A DNA stretch of 64,000 nucleotides, from the NCBI RefSeq assembly GCF_905404315.1, contig NC_066288.1:10068501-10132500 (forward strand). The letters are read 5' to 3'. Under the pieces are notes generated by a model, which saw only the letters and a list, made by a program, of their open reading frames with translations, searched no databases and had not been told where the DNA came from. The stretch's first letter is position 1, and each line of letters starts with the position of its first letter. This document shows positions 20,969 to 34,265 of the stretch, one piece after another. The position numbers were made by a program, and so were the translations under genes. The DNA is from Leptidea sinapis. Its lineage: Eukaryota; Arthropoda; Insecta; Lepidoptera; Pieridae.

Positions 20969-22390
20969 ATCGTTCATGAAGTTATTACAATAACACTCTT
21001 TGTGACGTAAATATATTTTATTTAACCTTAATTAAATATAAAAAAGGAAAATTATATTTTAATTTAAAAATAAACTAGGTTGTTATTATATGTTTAATTG
21101 TCTAAACACTTTCTTTGCCATAAACTGAGTATAGTAGGTCTTTAGGTACTCTTTAAGCTTACATTTTTGTATAATAATTGATAGGACTATTTTGGTATTT
21201 TAAATTTAATTATTTGTATATTATTTTTGTATATGACTGTATGTTCCTTTAAAATTAATAAATAAAAAAATAAAAGTAACGTACTATCATCCGACCGCCA
21301 ACACACGACAGTGCTCCTGACGTGGAGATAGAATATCTTTTGTATCTGTAACTCTTCTAGAAATGCAGCTCTTAGATAGTGGTTGGATAATTACTTAAGG
21401 CTGATAGCTTGGGATATCCCAAGAAATCGCCAAATAAGCGCATAATTGAAACCATTGCCTGACGGTTTATATTAGGCTTATATTTTTACATAAAAATATT
21501 ATACATCTACAGAATATTTTCATTTTTTCTTTACATTTGTATTTTTTATAGAAAGTGCGAAAGAAAATCACCAAAATACCTCTAACTTTTAGAGTTGGAG
21601 CCATGCTAATCATTCAATCTATAGATAAACATAGTACGAATTTTTTTTAAAGGTACACCAATACTATTTAACATAACATTGTTTTGTAAAGAAAACTGTA
21701 TTATGTTTGTAATAAATTATAAATGCGTCTACTTCTGAATTAAAACTAAGGCAATCTTGTGCGAGAGAGGTAACTTAGCTCCGCTCGATTCCTCAAGGCC
21801 ATTGGCTCGGTCCCCAGCCTTAAGTCTTCCGAAAGACACATTTAAATGGTATTAGCGTACTAATATCTGGCTCAGAAGACCATCTATCATCTGACAACTA
21901 CAGTAACTCAATAAGAAATAATTCACAATTTCATTATATAAATAAATCAAAGTCAATAATTTGATTACATGAAACTGGTGTCAGTCACTATTTATCACTT
22001 AAAGTTTTAAAAACGTTTAAAAGTTAAAATTCAATTTGTAACACGTTAAAATTCGTAAACAGTCAACACAAAATATATCTTATGAGAATTAAAATACAGT
22101 TGATATTGTGTTATCGTTTTTCGGGTAGGGTGCACACACATCTAATAAATATAAATGTAGTGTTTAAAGTGACAAGTGTTAAGGGTGGCGGCGGGGTAGT
22201 TGGTAATGTGTTGTGTTGTCTGTGTGTATAGATCAATAACGAAGAGCAACTTACTGTGAGGTCAACGATTCGGGGCACGAATACATTTTGCACAACAATA
22301 ACTGTCGATTGAAATAATTTTATTCATAATATCAAAAATTATAACTTAATCCCTCTCATGTCGTTCTGAAAATATAAAGGTACCTAAAAA
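20969..22390. other. no gene supported
   Basis: AT-rich intron. A GC-richer stretch at 22180-22215 (GGGTGGCGGCGGGGTAGTTG) is short and unassigned. Confidence 0.45.
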
Positions 22391-22835
22391 CTGTCACCTG
22401 GTGCTATGTGATCACCACCGCCACATTCTCTTGCAACACCAGAGGAATCACAGGAGCGTTACCGGAAGCCCTTAAGGAAGGTGCACATGTCGTATCATCC
22501 CGGAAACACCGCACAGGGATGGTCATTCCATGGATGAAAGCTCTTTGAAAACCGCATTGTGGAGGACCGTCACACATCTAGATGGTGGGGATGATATCCT
22601 AATTTGTGGCGTGTTGTTGTCGAAGGTGGAATTCGGCTGCCGGAATCAGGTGAAACAGCTCTTCGGAACATTCATCGTGATGAATGCGGTAGAAATCACA
22701 CAATGAAGCCACGTCTCTACGCAACGCCAAGTGATCCAGCCACACAGTTCACAGAGCACTAAGTCCCCGACAATTCGAGTTGCTAAAATGGATCCAGCTG
22801 ATACTGGAGTGCGCCAGACTAGAGATGACAGCAAT
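22391..22835 (-). mobile_element. LINE family B fragment
   Basis: - strand frames give ATRIVGDLVLCELCG, then ALRRDVASLCDF and ECSEELFHLIPAAEF in shifted frames, then the GNALV-type end. It reaches further 5' than the copy at 5.1 kb. It has no A-tail and its 3' end is eroded. Confidence 0.78.
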
Positions 22836-23134
22836 AATAAATATGTGGCCGGACCGCCGGGTTTTTTTCTCAGAGTTTTTCATTAGTCAGACCCTCGCAA
22901 AAACTTACTGAGATTCACATTCATACATCCGCTTCCTTCCATCTTGCCCACTGTTAACACCAACCCTGGACCAGAGATTTGAAACTCAAGACGTGGTTGA
23001 GTAATTTGTGTTTAGTGTTACACTGCAATGTCCCAAGGTCGCTTTGTAGGTTCCTCCTTGTTTGATATGGTTGAGATAGCAACGTATACCTACGAGAAAT
23101 GTACCTCAGTATAAGCAAATCGTGTTCACTAGTA

Positions 23135-23446
23135 ATTTTTTTTTATGAAAATAAGGGATAAGACGAGCAGGATGTTCATCTGATGGTAATTGATACGCTC
23201 TCCCACTACAATGCAGCGCCGTTCAGGATTCTTGAAAAACCTAAAAATTCTGAGCGGCACTACAATTGCGCTCGACACCTTGAGACATAAGATGTTAGTT
23301 AAGTCTCATTTGACCAGTAATTTCACTAGCTACGACGCCCCTTAGACCGAAACACAGTAAACACACATTACTGCTTCACGGCAGAAAGAGGCGCCGTTGT
23401 GGTACCCATAATCTAGCTTCCTGTGCAAAGGAGCCTTCCACTGGCA
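23135..23446 (-). mobile_element. retroposon family A, copy 6
   Basis: Near full length: T-run, ATGAAAATAAGGGATAAGAC, both hairpin arms (CCGTTCAGGATTC and TCTGAGCGGCAC), to the 5' end CTTCCACTGG. Small deletions have removed part of the CAGTAATG stem and the CCGGCAT word. Confidence 0.9.
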
Positions 23447-26400
23447 ATGTCCTCCCACTTGGAACATTAACCGTTGGAAATGTGGAACTGGTTAAATCCG
23501 GATTTAGCTGTAGTTGTGGAAACTTCCACTATCAAAGTGCGGTTCGGTCAAAATGTAATGTAAACAAATGACAATGGGAACAGAAAGCTAAATTCACACA
23601 TGAATTAATAACAAGCATCCCCTAGGAAAAGTAATGTAATTATAACATATTATGGAAACTATAATAAATGATAATAAATTATGAACGGGAGGGTCGTCGC
23701 TTCATTTCGTGCACTTAGCGGAGGGGACACTCTCAAATGGGCCGTGTTACTGACTTACTATTGTGTTTATGTTCGATGACTTTTAACCGCCTTTTTGGAC
23801 ACCATATAGATAGCTAGAGCAGTGTCTGTACCTAGTTAGGTACTAACTTAGTAATTCAGTTTGTTAGGTACCGTAGGGTTAATTAGTAAAAATAATTTCC
23901 CTGAATCTGCCGATCATAAATGATCTGAAAGTTGTGTCCCAATGATTTTAATTGCTAAGATGTCATTACATGTGGCGGCGTCGTATGGTGGGTTGGTGTT
24001 GGGGGGGGGGTGTCGCATTTACGTTACGCAGTTACATTACGCATGTATATGTGTGTCCCCACATACCTATCTTTCTTTCATCTTTGTCTCGTCGATCCTG
24101 TAATCGGGAACTCTGTTGTTGTTAGACATAATGTTTAGTTATATATTTCATATTATATATTGTCTTAGAGCATTTAAATGTATGGGCAGACTGTGACAGC
24201 TGTGAAAACGTCGAAAAAAATATAGGAAGACATTTAACTTCTATTTTAAGCAATGCACTCACACTGAAACAAAGTAAAATACAAATCATGACTGTGAAAC
24301 ATAGCTTGACACGCACACTAAAGTAATAAACCTGGCGTGTTTTCATCCGCTGTATAGCGGCAAAAGGCTCTTTCTAGACGTATAAATTATCTAAGATTCT
24401 TCTCTCGAAAGTCTATTCTTTCCGATTATAGTGACGATTCAAAAGCGCTTAGCTGAAGCCTATTTGAATAAAGTTTATTTCGTAGAATGTTATAAAAAAC
24501 AAACTATAAATATAAATTATCGTATATACTGGATGTATCAAACCTTTAAAGCTTAAATTAATTGATTGTGTTGGGATGCTAATGATGGTCGTGATTACTA
24601 TGATTAGACATTGCTTATTATGAATGTGTTTATTAAAATGTACTTAATGATCAAAAATTAAAAATACCGCGATGACGGTTAAATATCAAAAACCAATGAA
24701 AAAATTACTTTTGATGAATATTTTTTTCCAAGCGAACGTTTTTTGGCAGCTTCGCACATTAATTGTAGTATTCGGTATTAGTTAGCATCAGCGCTTATCT
24801 TCAAAAGAAAACGAACAAAACAAACTCAATTACATGAACAAACAAATCGACTAATCACCATAATCTGCCGCCATTTCACACGCAAACGCACAGAATAAAA
24901 ACCCAATGGAGAGATAATGAGAGATGACGTCACGTGTCGCAGCCACAGACTAGAATAACAAGTACGTTTCCCGGCCACCCGCGGCGCTGGTGTGCGCCGA
25001 GCTTGTGTTATAATCTGTAATCACGTTGTTAAAATATAATGATGGGGTACAGTATCTCCTTGTTATCTTATATATCAATAACCATATCTGCTATTATGAG
25101 TAAGTTACACTATCTGTCTTTACGTAGGCATCTTTTTATAGCCAATTATGTACACTTTTAATTTACACTTAATTACCAATAAATATTATATTTGTAATAT
25201 GACTGCATATAAATAATTGTTTTGTATTGCATTTTAATCTGTATTATTAGTGATGAGTTCTATACTGGACCCTATGGTCCAAACTTATTTTGCTATTTAA
25301 AAACTAGTATAAGTATCTATATTTTTATACGATAGTCTACTATATTTTTTGTATTGGTAACGCATTTAAAATATGAGAACCCAGCAATCCAGGCTATTGA
25401 AATAAAATCAAATTTCAAATTTCTGTAATAACTATTAAAAATGTGTGGAAAACTACTTCTAATCTAAAATTAGAGCAATTTACAATTAAGCCTTATATGT
25501 GTAGGTCTCAGAAACTTATTTCTACTAGTACTATCTTTGTTTTGAGAGATAAACTTTATTATTCTTAAAACTAATACATCTAGTTTGTGGGTAAAACTCC
25601 AGAAAACTGGTTATTTGCTATCGATCCAGGCTATTGAATATTTCTACTCTACAATGTCGTATCTAAGTAATATCTAATAAGTGCGTTCTAAGTAAAGGAA
25701 GTTAAGTTAAAGTTCTGTTAAGCATAATTCGTGAAAATGTTGTCCTGGAAATAAATGGAAATAATAAAATAAAATGTAAATTTTATCACGTTAGAATACT
25801 GTTATAATTACACTCTTTTTAACCCTTAACTATTTTAATTAGTTATTACATAGGTGGCAACATCAGCAACATCTTAATGTTACTCCTGCATTTTAATCAC
25901 ACCTAAAACTGTACTATTTAATTACTAACATTTATTCCACAGAAAATTATATTGTTTAGAAATGAAAATAAAAAAGCATTAAAATAAAATCCAATTAACA
26001 ATAAAATTTAAACAATGTCAAAAGTAATAAGAAAAATTTAAAATATCTATATACAATAATGTTGAGATAATAGACAAATCATACACGAATCAATGTCGTC
26101 TCAACCATTGTCAATCGCTGTCTTAAGAAATTACATAGTAATTGATCAGTTAAATAAAACAATATTGATTCTTAATAATAATAATAATATGATTTGCACG
26201 ATACATGTTTATTAAGAGGCTTGATTGTATCAAATTATTGGTCTCGATATGATTGACATTATAGGTTCACGATATAATATGATTGCTTTTTGCTTAAACG
26301 CTTCAAACATATCTGTTGGCTAGGAATTAGATCAGCTCCTATCCAGTACCGACGTAGTAGCAGAGCCTCCTGGACCCTGGTCTCATGGAAAGTCAGCCCT

Positions 26401-27312
26401 TGAAGCCAGTTTTTGGTTGTTTTCTTGCATTTTAATAATGTCTGTGGGTATAAGGATATTTAGTCGCGTGTTACCTGAATTATATATTTGGTTACAGTAA
26501 ACGTATAATTGTCGTCTAGCCAATTTTATATATTTTACTTTGTTTCATATTAGAATAGGTTCATATCGTTAGATATTTATGTTTCTTTAGGAAAGTCGTT
26601 TGCAAATAGAGTTGGCGGACCGTAAGTATATCCGATTCTGAATAGACGCAATTAGTGCTATACCTACTATAGAGGTTTTCTGAGTAAGATGTATACGTAA
26701 GCGAATGGGTTTTGACCTATTAAAACTCAACCGTTTTGAAGCCGTTTCAAAAAAAGAATACAGTCAAGTAAGATTAACTTTGGGAGCAGCATAAAGATAA
26801 ATTCTTAGTAAATTAAATAAAAGTAGTTGGGAGTTTGATTGTATTATCGTGTGTCGCTCACTCCCCGACTCGCTTGTGGTAGCCTCCATTTGAACGAAAT
26901 TATATAGAAACCAATATATTTACGACGTTCAAGACTCGGACTTAATTGTGGTGCAAGTCACAAGCGAGTGCGATATTTTGGAGTATACTTTTTTTTTATT
27001 TAAATTGGCGAAACTAGTCCGTACCAACACCGGTGAATCGTGAGTTTAGCTGATTGAAATACATTTTGTAGTATCGTCTCGTTTTATTGATGATCACCAG
27101 ATTAAGGACTAGATACTTAATAACCATCGCTGTCGTTGATGTGCAACATGAATTATGAGAGCTTTGCTGAACTTTTCAAATACCTTGCAAATTCAGAAAA
27201 AAATTATCAAAATTTATTTAGAGAGAACAACTGTCGGGTCCATTTGTGTTATTTATCCATTAGCGTCCATGGATAAGGAACACCGACAAATATATTGATT
27301 AAAGCAATATTT
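23447..27312. promoter_or_regulatory. no gene; candidate islands 23940-24050 and 24830-25020
   Basis: Most is AT-rich without feature. At 24001-24010 there is an unbroken G10 run. At 24830-25020 a GC-richer island holds a CRE-like TGACGTCA (24925-24932) overlapping an E-box CACGTG (24931-24936) and a CCACCCGCGGCGCTGG block. These are single motifs; enhancer activity is a guess. Confidence 0.25.
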
Positions 27313-27494
27313 AAGTTTTTTTAATGTAACTAAGGGACGAAACGAGCAGGACGTTCAGCGATGGTAATTGATACGCCATTCCCATTACATTGCAGTGCTG
27401 CTCAAGATTATTGAAAAACCCAAAATTTTCTGAGCAGCACTACAATTGCGCTCGTCACCTTGAGATATAAGATGTGAGGTCTCATTTGCCCAGG
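27313..27494 (-). mobile_element. retroposon family A, copy 7 (5'-truncated)
   Basis: T-run, GGGACGAAACGAGCAGGACG, hairpin arms CTGCTCAAGATTATTG / TTCTGAGCAGCAC, ending at TCATTTGCCCAG. Both arms of the hairpin carry G to A / C to T changes at the same pair (GCTGCTCA with TGAGCAGC), so the stem is kept. Confidence 0.87.
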
Positions 27495-28090
27495 TTAGGT
27501 TATAAAAGTTTAACCGTAGTTACTAGTTTTTATCAATAATACGATTTTTATAGAGTAAAATATTTAATATAAGCCCGTCCTACAACTAGGTTTAAATTAA
27601 AAATGAAAAAGGTATGAATATCTTTGTTAAATTAAGTATGCAAGATCATCAGTCTATTCTGTATGTTTATTTGTATATAATAATAATAATTCAATGATAT
27701 GATTGGAAAAATTTGCTTTCGAAAATACAGTATAAATCGCTTTAGGTTCTCACTTAGTACACAACTGGTACGGTCAATTTAAGTGTATCATTGTCCACTA
27801 ATGTAATAGGGAGGGCCATCAGTTTGTATCGGGTTCGATTCCCGACGTTACCCGTAATTTATTGGATACATTGTTAGTGCTATTACGTACGTACTGCTTA
27901 ATTTGATTGCTCTACAGTTTTCCTCGTTTCTTAAACTCACACATAGGAATAAAAAGTTTTATGTCGCTGTGGAGATAACTATAATATCATTATACTGGAC
28001 CTTTGTTAGCGATCGGTGCACTATAGAGCAGCCACGTGACGACATTTTAAGAATTAACTCAAGTAGTTGGCCAATCATACTATTATAAAT
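27495..28090. other. no gene; T-arm-like sequence at 27827-27843
   Basis: CGGGTTCGATTCCCG at about 27828-27842 is a perfect tRNA T-arm/B-box, but no A-box or tRNA fold lies upstream. Possibly the end of an old tRNA-derived SINE. Confidence 0.3.
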
Positions 28091-28476
28091 ACCAGTGGGA
28101 GGCTCCTTTGCACCGGAAGTATCCGGTGCAGTCAGCAGACTAGATTATGGGTAGCAAAACAGTGCCTATTTCTGCCGTGAAGCAGTATTGTGTAAGCATT
28201 TCTGAGTTTCGGTCTGAAGGACTCCGTACCTAGTGAAATTACTGGGCAAATGAGACTTGACATCTTATTTCTCAAGGTGACGAGCGCAGTTGTAGTGCCA
28301 ATCAGAAATTTTTGAGTTTTTCATTAATCCTGAGAAGCACTGCATTGTAATAGGCAGAGCGTATCACTTATCTTGAGCGACACTGCAATGTAATGGGAAG
28401 GGCCTGATTCTAATTGATGATTCAGCTGATGCTGAACGTCCTGCTCGTCTCGTCCCTTATTTTCATAAAAAAAAAA
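28091..28476 (+). mobile_element. retroposon family A, copy 8 (palindrome-bearing)
   Basis: Sense copy from ACCAGTGGGAGGCTCC to the A-tail. In place of GCACAGGATGCCGGCTAG it has TGCACCGGA-AGTA-TCCGGTGCA, a perfect 9-bp palindrome (28109-28130), then CAGTCAGCAGACTAGATTATGG. Near the 3' end a short segment (CTGCAATGTAATGGGAAGGG) is duplicated. Confidence 0.88.
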
Positions 28477-30439
28477 CTTCATCACATACGCTGCTAGAAT
28501 ATAGTCCCTACGGACCCTCATCTCATTATACCCTAGCATACCCAGCACGAACAGCGTCGGGTGCATAAATGGCTAAAATGGGTATACTCTATATACCTTG
28601 AAATATAGGCGGCTAACGAATTTGTTTTGAAATTGTACTTATCTTGTACTTATCCTAATAAGGGGACCATATCCTCATATAAATATATCTTGGAGATTTA
28701 TCTATTACATCAGTCAAATCTATCAACATACGATTAATTCTATTTAAATATAAAAATAAATATTACAAGACGACATCAATAATTCGGCAAGTGCTGTGCG
28801 TGACAGCTCCACAATGTCACGTGTACGTATCGGCGTGACGGTGGCAGCCAGCGGCGTGACACGGCCATTGTTCGCTCCTGCCTCAATTTGTTAATGTTTC
28901 AATTAACGGTATTGAATCGTTAATTAAATTATAATGTATTCATTGTTCACCTGATTAATTATTGCGTGTTTGTTGTCAGTCTCTTTTATCTGATTTTCTT
29001 TTAATTAATGACAGAATTTTAAATGCAGATTTGTTTTTAAATAAATGTAACTAACGTTATGCGAATTATATCATAATTTACTATTGCGTGTGACGATTTT
29101 CTTGAATAAACTGATATTTCATACATCGTCTTAAAGCTGATGTCCCATTATGTCGCATTAGAGCTGCGTGGGTTCACTTGTTTGAAAAACTAGGTCTACA
29201 CTATACAGGAATATGAACCCACGACTATGTACAATTATAGCGTTGCTCAACACCGCGACGCACGAAGAGGCTACGCACATGCCACTGCAATCCATGGATA
29301 CCTGTGTTATGCATGTATTGCAGTTGAAACGATGACCCACGTTGTTAAAGTATAGAATAACTTTAAGAACTGTTATCACAATGACGTCAAAAAACATTTT
29401 TTCTTTCTTTCTTTCTTAAACAGCAACGAGACACACAGAGTGCATGATGTTGACAGCGTTGAGCTATGTAACACGCATGTACAATGATGTCAATTGATGG
29501 TTAGCGTGTCCGTTGGCTGCAGTGGACACAATCACATACATTTTCTTGTAAAGCGAAGCTGCCGCTCCATGCGCCACGGTGGGCCAGCGCAGCGGCTTAA
29601 TATAAAGCGACTTCTAGGCGTCGCACTATAGGGATGATAAACTGCACAAATTAATAAATTTGCCTTTTAAACGAATATGTATTAAAGTGCTCCAGGGCCG
29701 GACTACCTCACAACGATGAAAGGCACGCATGATTGTATCATGGTGATGATGAACGCGACTTAAAATCCTAAATTTCAACTCCCGCTAAACATGCTAGTAT
29801 TCATTTAACATGATATTTCAAATGAAATGTCTCAATCATGAGACAACGTTTAAATTACACAGCTTAGGGCGCGCAACGTGTCCGGCTCGATACAGCAATA
29901 GTGTCGAATCGGATCCGTTACGCCACCAGTGCGTCACGTCGCCGCGCGCACGAGGGAACTCTCCCCGACTCAATCGTTTGTGTCAAGTTAATGATCCGAC
30001 TTAGTTGCATTGTTTATTATTAAGTTACAATGATGTGTGGCATTCTGTTGGAGCTAAATCAGCAAGCCATAGGCTCGGTCACTTTATCTTCTATATAACT
30101 AGCTGTTCCCGTTACTTTGTCCGCATGGACTTAAATATAATGCATTTTAATGAAGAACGAAACGCAACACGGCGTTTTTAATCTACTAGTATGATAATTA
30201 TAACACCATTGTTTTGTTATGTCGTAGGTTCTATTCTATAATATATCTAGTTTGAAAAACAAAAATCGTAGAATTCGTGTCGGTTAATCATTTCTAATCA
30301 CAAAAGATGTAATGTCAGACAGTTTAGTAAGGACACTGGCTACAGAATTGTACAGTAGTATAAATAAATGCATATATTTTGTAAGTTACAATATTTATTT
30401 TTAAATTTGATTCCTTCTAAATTATAATAAATAATAATA
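28477..30439. promoter_or_regulatory. no gene; candidate island 28780-28960
   Basis: 28780-28960 is GC-richer (GGCGTGACGGTGGCAGCCAG) followed by GTTAATTAAATTATAATG-type homeodomain words and belongs to no repeat here. Another GC-richer stretch is 29870-30000. A TTTC microsatellite lies at 29397-29416. At 28490-28566 the - strand reads TLFVLGMLGYNEMRVRRDYI, which could be a LINE ORF2 scrap. No gene is supported. Confidence 0.25.
30098..30270 (-). mobile_element. possible Helitron-like terminus
   Basis: ACTAGCTGTTCCCGTTACTTTG is the complement of a CAGCTAG-T end similar to the Helitron-like copies, but the inner sequence differs. Boundary inside is unknown. Confidence 0.35.
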
Positions 30440-30625
30440 TGGCGTTCTGAGTGAGACAACAAGCAACGCAAGAAACTTTCCCAGTATTTTTTTTTGTTTA
30501 ATTAATAATACAACCTACCTACCTACAACTGCATTACATAAGAAACCGCTCAAGGACAATCAAAATCTAGTCCCTGTTTCATCGTTTTAATAAACTATAA
30601 TTTAATAATACGATTATTTATTGCA
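30440..30625 (-). mobile_element. LINE 3' region relic (family C)
   Basis: GGCGTTCTGAGTGAGACAAC, then CAAGAAACTTTCCCAGTATTTT, then ACAATCAAAATCTAGTCCC follow the same order as the better copies at 41.2 and 47.5 kb. No coding is left. Confidence 0.45.
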
Positions 30626-30707
30626 GCACCGTTTAAATTAATACATTAAATTTATTAAGAGATAGCACCTGGAAATTCATACTATACATAACTTAATGTA
30701 TAGAAAT

Positions 30708-30978
30708 CCGGTGTCCTGATGTTTGTTTCCAGTGACGTCGATTTTAATGGGGATTGCTTCATAGAGTGCAGTTTAGTACAACTTGAGAGATATGATAGTT
30801 TTTATTTCGATTTACGACGTATAATTGTGACAGTTCAGCTGTGAAACAATTAAATTATAACAACAGGGAGCATATTTTACGAACTAATTCTTGATGTTAT
30901 GAAATATTATTTACAAATTCATAAAACAAACAGTATTTTATTTATTATGTACAGAACAACATCTGTCGGGACAGCTAG
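30708..30978 (+). mobile_element. Helitron-like element, 3' part
   Basis: Ends ACAACATCTGTCGGGACAGCTAG followed by T, nearly the same as the 55.5-kb copy. Shares GATTTTAATGGGGATTGCTT, GTGCAGTTTAGTACAACTTG and AACAACAGGGAGCATATTTT. The 5' end is truncated or diverged. Confidence 0.75.
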
Positions 30979-31524
30979 TATTTATTATTAAAGTACTTAT
31001 TCTTTGCACTATTGTGTATTCTATGGAGCCTGTCACAATTGGGAGGCAGCCATTCCCTACCGGAATCATTCCATCTGCCAAGTGTCATCATGAATATTGT
31101 CGGTTGTGTCTGCATGAGATATGGTCAGGCCTGAGGAGGCAGCGTCCCATGCTTACGAAGTTAGTGGCACGACGATGCGGATAACATAACAAATATTGTG
31201 TTACCGTGAGACAGTGGAGACACAGTTGGCACCTGTGCGACTCAACTGAACTAACATTAGCACAGGCAGCGCCGTGTTTACATCATTTGTTAATTACAAC
31301 CCTATTGTCTGACAGGCGGGTAACTAGCGAGCTGTGAGCAAACTGGCTCTATTGAATCATTAAACTTAATTCTCAATTGAAGCAGCAAATACCAGTAACT
31401 ATAGTTTAAAATATATCGCATATTATATTTGTTTCTACACCTCTACTTTTATCTGTCATTTATACAGCCACGATCACGAATATACGTAAAATATACTTTA
31501 CTGAGTATTTCACAAAGTCTATAT

Positions 31525-32270
31525 AGTCTATGGCCTAACTGTTGTGTAATAAGGGGTATTAGAACACGAATGTGGATTTATCTCACGAGGCGAAGCCGAG
31601 TGTGATAATAGTATCACATGAGTGTTACCTAATTATCAACAGTTGCATACGACTTTATCTACTACACACAGAATATGAATCATTTAAAAGATTCTGAAAC
31701 AGTTAGCTTACTGCTAACATTAAAACAGCCAGTCCTAGTAGTAACTTAATATTATACATTACTGATTTTATACAAATAAACTAAGTGTTAATGAAATACT
31801 TAATTATTTATTTTAGTAGTAATTTACATTTTCTATTGTGCAATTATTAAAATTCACTTGAATATTATGATCTTTTGCAGCGTTTAAAATATCCGGCGGT
31901 GTGCTGTCAAAACTTCAATCGCTCATTTTTTCAAGAAAAATGGCGGGGTTTCGAATAACCTACTTTTTTTTACGGCGCGCCAGGTTCTGGTAGTGTGGAA
32001 CGCGCGTAAACGAAAATGTTCTTTTTTTGAAATTCATACAGATACCACGCATCGAGTAATAAGAATGTGGCTGTTTGTTGATACTCTTTGCGCATGAAGG
32101 GATCGAAAAAAAAACAAGGAGTGTTGTTATGAAATTCAGTACAACATTACAACACTCTTTTGGATGTTGTAATGGTTATTACGACATTGGGTGTTTTAAT
32201 GTTGGTAATAAGCTAACTGTTTCAGAATCTTTAATAGAGGATTTAAAGCATGGGTGTAGATAAAGTAAAT
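31525..32270. repeat. composite foldback repeat (family D), copy 1
   Basis: Three parts: GGGGTATTAGAACACGAATGTGG to TAATTATCAACAGTTGCATACGAC (31546-31652); GATTCTGAAACAGTTAGCTTACTGC (31688-31735); and an inverted counterpart of the latter, GCTAACTGTTTCAGAATC (32210-32230), with CATGGGTGTAGATAAAG. The middle (31870-32070) has GAAAAATGGCGGGG and GGCGCGCC. The same parts recur at 54.1 kb in another arrangement. It looks like a DNA element with long imperfect inverted arms. The small open frame at 32075 is not judged a gene. Confidence 0.6.
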
Positions 32271-33570
32271 TTATTACACGTCATGTACTAGCACTATATG
32301 TGATATATGTAAGACTGCTGTGCGATATATTTTGAAGTGAATAATGACGCTTGATCCTTTAATTCTAAACAAAATAATACCAAAGTGATTGTTGCGTTAA
32401 TATTTATAAGAAAATACAAAAAACATTTGAATTATTGATGTCGAAAGTACGTTCCTTAATGATTTATATATCACCAGGAACTTTTTAAAACAAACAATAA
32501 AACAATTTTTCTTAGATTAAGGATTGATCTCCGCTGCGCTCCAACTAGATACCGCACTACTTAGGAACAATAGCTAATTTTATTACGATTTTTTTATCTT
32601 TAAATTCAAAAAACAAAAACCTCAACCTTTGAAATATTCAAGGATTTACTTTACGTATGATACGATATCAGGTCAAATTTTTTGTGTCTCTTATATTTGC
32701 GGAGTGATTGCCTGGTTTAAGATGGCACCTTGTGTACTCTACCATTGGATATCGTATTTACATATATTAGGTAGTGACTATATTACATTAAATGTAAGAG
32801 ATTTGAGTTTCGAAATAACGTGTCATAAGATTAGAGTCTGTTGAAATTCCAACAAACGATTATTTTCGCTTCTCCAATATTCAACAATACTTTCGTACTA
32901 ACTTCACTTGTGTGTTTCTATTTAACATAGTAATTCCCATTCCAACATCGATAACAATGTTATATTTTGAACTTCTGTTGGTCGTTACTACTGCTGGAAC
33001 AGGCCATCCTAACTTCGAGTTTAATAAAACGAACTACCCAAAAACTTTGCAGACAGATAAAATTGTCTTTATAAGGAGCTCGTACTATAGCTAGTCTCAA
33101 CTAAAACAATCCAAGTCTGTGTGTCGTACAAATAAAGAAAATAATTGCGTTAAATCGTGCGCGAGTTATCCGCTGAGCAGAGCGACGTAATAATCCTCGC
33201 GATAAGTAAATAACGTTCCGACGGACGCGAGTATCCTCTCTAATTTTGTTAGTATCGGAACCTCCCGTTGGGAAATTTATGGCGCCTCCCTTCGCGAACG
33301 ATCTCCAACGTTGAGACAACGCAATAGTGCCCATTGTGGCGTGCATACACTATGAATCATTTTAATGTCTTCGCATGTAAAGATTCCCTTGGCAATGTAA
33401 AAATCTTGGCAAAACACCAAAGACATTGCATTTGAAGTTTCCACTCTATTACATTAAATTACAAATATGTTTTCTTCTCTTTTCAAGTTTCGTTATCGAC
33501 CATAATATATTTTTTGAATTTATAATTATTTAATTATCCGTAGATAGGTATTGTGTGAGACATGTGTCGT
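32271..33570. promoter_or_regulatory. no gene; GC island 33150-33350
   Basis: AT-rich, then at 33150-33350 a CG-rich stretch (GTTCCGACGGACGCGAGTAT, CCTCCCTTCGCGAACGATCT). An 81-codon frame exists on the - strand but has no recognisable product. Candidate regulatory block, composition only. Confidence 0.22.
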
Positions 33571-33983
33571 CCGTTTTTAATAACGTATCTCTAGTTACCG
33601 ATACATTGCTGTCACTTTTAATGACAAGATCTTATTTATCTATAGATATGTACAATATAGTTATAGGCCGTTTTCAATAACGTATCTTCAGTTACGGATA
33701 CATTGCTGTCACCGTTTAATGGCAAGATCTTATCTATCCATAGTTATGTCCAATATAGTTATAGTCCAATGCTTTATGTCGACAGGTTATTGAAATGTAA
33801 GTAAGCGTAAAAGGATAGATTTTTCTACCTCTAGTAAGTTAAACTAAGGCTAGATAGGTTATTGAAAACGGCTGATAGTCTAATGCTATCTATCGACAGG
33901 TTATTGTTATATGAGTAAGCGGAAAAGGATAGATTTGTCTACCTCTAGTAATTTAAACAACAGATAGATGGGTTGTTGAATTG
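33571..33983. mobile_element. MITE, outer copy (interrupted)
   Basis: Left end CCGTTTTTAATAACGTATCT, right end near TAGATGGGTTGTTGAATTGG. The two halves, 33571-33666 and 33873-33983, align respectively to the left and right halves of the inner copy. Without the inner copy the junction would read AATATAGTTATAGTCTAATG, matching the inner copy's AATATAGTTATAGTCCAATG. Confidence 0.8.
33667..33872. mobile_element. MITE, inner copy inserted in its own kind
   Basis: 206 bp with terminal inverted repeats GCCGTTTTCAATAAC...GTTATTGAAAACGGC. It is flanked by TTATAG and TGATAG, an imperfect direct repeat of about 5-6 bp that suggests target duplication. Superfamily not determined. Confidence 0.85.
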
Positions 33984-34265
33984 GATTGGATTTCCCATAA
34001 TATTAATATATTCATCGACAGATATTTGTTATTAGTTTTCACTTTACAAAACAGCTTTTACTTATCTGTCTGTTATTTTTTAAAATATATAAAGTCATTC
34101 AGTGGAATCATCAACACAACATTATATTTCCCATGTTGGCAGACTCTCAATAGTCAATTTCGTTTCGTCAAAAAGGTTTATAACGCTAAGGATCATCGCT
34201 GGAGTGGCCGCGGGTGCTGCTCCACAGTATTTTTCATAAAGTTTATTGTGAAAATACAAAAGGCA

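Noticed and set aside
27827..27843. Perfect tRNA T-arm CGGGTTCGATTCCCG
   Set aside because: No acceptor, D or anticodon arm can be folded with it; not a tRNA gene, at most the end of an old SINE.
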